Of a stretch of 5,456 bases of DNA, positions 4,671 to 5,456 are shown one piece after another. A program made the translations under genes and the position numbers. Every line of letters starts with the position of its first letter. Within the stretch, counting starts at the first letter, position 1. The notes under the pieces were generated by a model, which worked only from the letters and a program-made list of their open reading frames with translations, did not search any database and was not told the origin of the DNA. The stretch spans positions 1 to 5,456 of the forward strand of contig JAAYHI010000117.1 in NCBI GenBank assembly GCA_012727415.1. Reading direction: 5' to 3'. The stretch comes from Bacillota bacterium. Lineage in GTDB: Bacteria; Bacillota; Proteinivoracia; UBA4975.

Positions 4671-5405
4671 ATGCGCATAGATTTTTCTAAACTCAATGCC
4701 CTGCTGAAAGAAGATACTGTCCTGACTTATAAGATGCAGTACCAGCTCTTTTACTCTCCCGGGGAACTAAAAGGCAGCACACTGTGGTTTGCCGACGGTG
4801 CCGCCATGCTGCTGGATCACGGTTTGCATATGTTCGGCGAAGAAGAGGTCCTGGACCGTTTTCTGGGTGAACTCCCCTCGGGGGAATATTCGCTTTTTGG
4901 AGTGGCTTGCAGCCTCCTGCCCTTACTGCAGAAGCACTTTGCTGTCATTGACAGCGACGAGGATTGCACAGCCTATACCCTCAGCCCGGAAGATTTCACC
5001 GGCAGGCCCGAACCCCTGGACAACCTTGTGGAGGCTGAAGCTGAATTTGTTAACCAGCATTGGACCTACAAGTTTCCGGGAAGCGAGGAGTATTTTAAGC
5101 ATATCATCAATACTTACCCCAGCAGCGTCATTCGCGTCGACGGCAAGCCGGCGGGTTGGGCGGTATGCTATGACGCCATCGAGGATATGGTCAACCTCGG
5201 CTCCTTGCGAGTGCTGGAACCCTACCGCAACCGGGGGTATGGAAGAAAATTGGCATCCTCCCTCATTGCCAAGGTGCTGGCACTGGGAAAGACGCCGATG
5301 ATTCACATTCTGGATTCCAATATTCCATCCCGCAATCTCTCGATGGGGATTGGCTTTAAACCCTATCCCAAAAAGATTTTTTGGGGTTCCGGGGTAAAAA
5401 AATAA
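4671..5405 (+). CDS. Two-domain GNAT-family acyltransferase (FR47-like C-terminal domain)
   Basis: Predicted cytoplasmic CoA-dependent N-acyltransferase of 244 residues. The C-terminal half (about 115-235) is a GNAT fold. FVNQHWTYKFPGS (126-138) and the YPSSVIRVDGKPAGWAVCYD run (149-168) resemble the FR47/glycine N-acyltransferase-like group. The acyl-CoA pyrophosphate loop is RNRGYG (186-191, R-x-x-G-x-G), followed by the helix GRKLASSLIAKVL. The segment HILDSNIPSRNLSMGIGF (212-229) is the usual motif B, with N217 and the closing GF. The N-terminal half (1-110) is a separate alpha/beta region without a motif I recognise, as in other two-domain GNATs of Clostridia. The start is set by the SD at 4656-4663. 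The gene is divergent from the transporter operon and shares its control region. The acceptor substrate is unknown: an amino acid, a small amine or a protein are all possible. No U-tailed terminator follows within the window. Confidence 0.88.
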   Translation: MRIDFSKLNALLKEDTVLTYKMQYQLFYSPGELKGSTLWFADGAAMLLDHGLHMFGEEEVLDRFLGELPSGEYSLFGVACSLLPLLQKHFAVIDSDEDCTAYTLSPEDFTGRPEPLDNLVEAEAEFVNQHWTYKFPGSEEYFKHIINTYPSSVIRVDGKPAGWAVCYDAIEDMVNLGSLRVLEPYRNRGYGRKLASSLIAKVLALGKTPMIHILDSNIPSRNLSMGIGFKPYPKKIFWGSGVKK

Positions 5406-5433
5406 AGGTATATTATTGTTGGCGTCGAATATA

Positions 5434-5449
5434 TTGGCATAGACACTGC
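5434..5449 (+). promoter_or_regulatory. Candidate sigma-54 (-24/-12) promoter pointing out of the window
   Basis: TTGGCAT (5434-5440) and CTGC (5446-5449) place the invariant GG and GC dinucleotides exactly ten bases apart, as sigma-54 promoters require. They match TTGGCA fully and TGC of the TTGCW element. It lies just after the GNAT gene in non-coding sequence. The gene it would serve and any activator site lie outside the window. The rest of 5406-5456 shows no ATG-started gene. Confidence 0.35.
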
Positions 5450-5456
5450 GCTGGAA

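Noticed and set aside
5367..5385. CCCAAAAA/TTTTTGGG hairpin at the end of the GNAT gene
   Set aside because: It is inside the coding region, mostly A-T paired with a 3-base loop, and followed by GTTCCGGGG and an A-run rather than a U-run, so it is not a credible terminator on the + strand.
5406..5456. Frame continuing after the GNAT stop codon (reads VGVEYIGIDTALE)
   Set aside because: It has no ATG, GTG or TTG start in frame and only a weak AAAGG upstream; it is too short to call a gene.

Overview
The window reads as chromosomal DNA from a low- to mid-GC Gram-positive bacterium, most likely a spore-forming Clostridia-type Firmicute. The clues are strong GGAGG-type ribosome binding sites before most genes, the adjacent rnr-smpB pair typical of Firmicutes, a Spo0A-box-like site before rnr, and AT-rich intergenic gaps between GC-richer genes. 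The organism call is inference; no species can be named from this sequence. There is no sign of a mobile element, CRISPR array, rRNA or tRNA.

Layout. Positions 1-54 may hold the last 17 codons of an unidentified upstream gene. An AT-rich leader (55-149) follows, then rnr (150-2252, + strand), encoding RNase R. A 186-bp gap (2253-2438) is unusually rich in structure: a perfect hairpin over the rnr stop codon, a possible 19-codon leader ORF with its own strong Shine-Dalgarno (SD) site, two mutually exclusive RNA foldings, a candidate promoter and a second perfect hairpin. Then comes smpB (2439-2903, + strand), the tmRNA-binding protein, ended by a clear intrinsic terminator that it shares with a convergent operon.

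On the minus strand, an EamA/DMT-family membrane transporter (4540 down to 3623) overlaps by ATGA a DUF1287-family predicted cysteine hydrolase (3626 down to 2934). The second gene has an N-terminal membrane anchor or lipobox and a calcium-loop-like Asp motif. Divergent from this pair, across a short gap with two back-to-back promoters and a central palindrome, lies a two-domain GNAT acyltransferase gene (4671-5405, + strand). The last 51 bases hold no complete gene but contain a sigma-54-like -24/-12 promoter pointing out of the window.

Functionally, rnr and smpB form a trans-translation and RNA-quality-control unit: SmpB with tmRNA rescues stalled ribosomes and RNase R degrades the faulty mRNA. 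No ssrA (tmRNA) gene is visible here. The transporter and DUF1287 protein look translationally coupled and may act together at the cell envelope, but their substrates are unknown. The most unusual material is the structured rnr-smpB spacer and the divergent transporter/GNAT control region. No clearly new system was found among the protein-coding genes.
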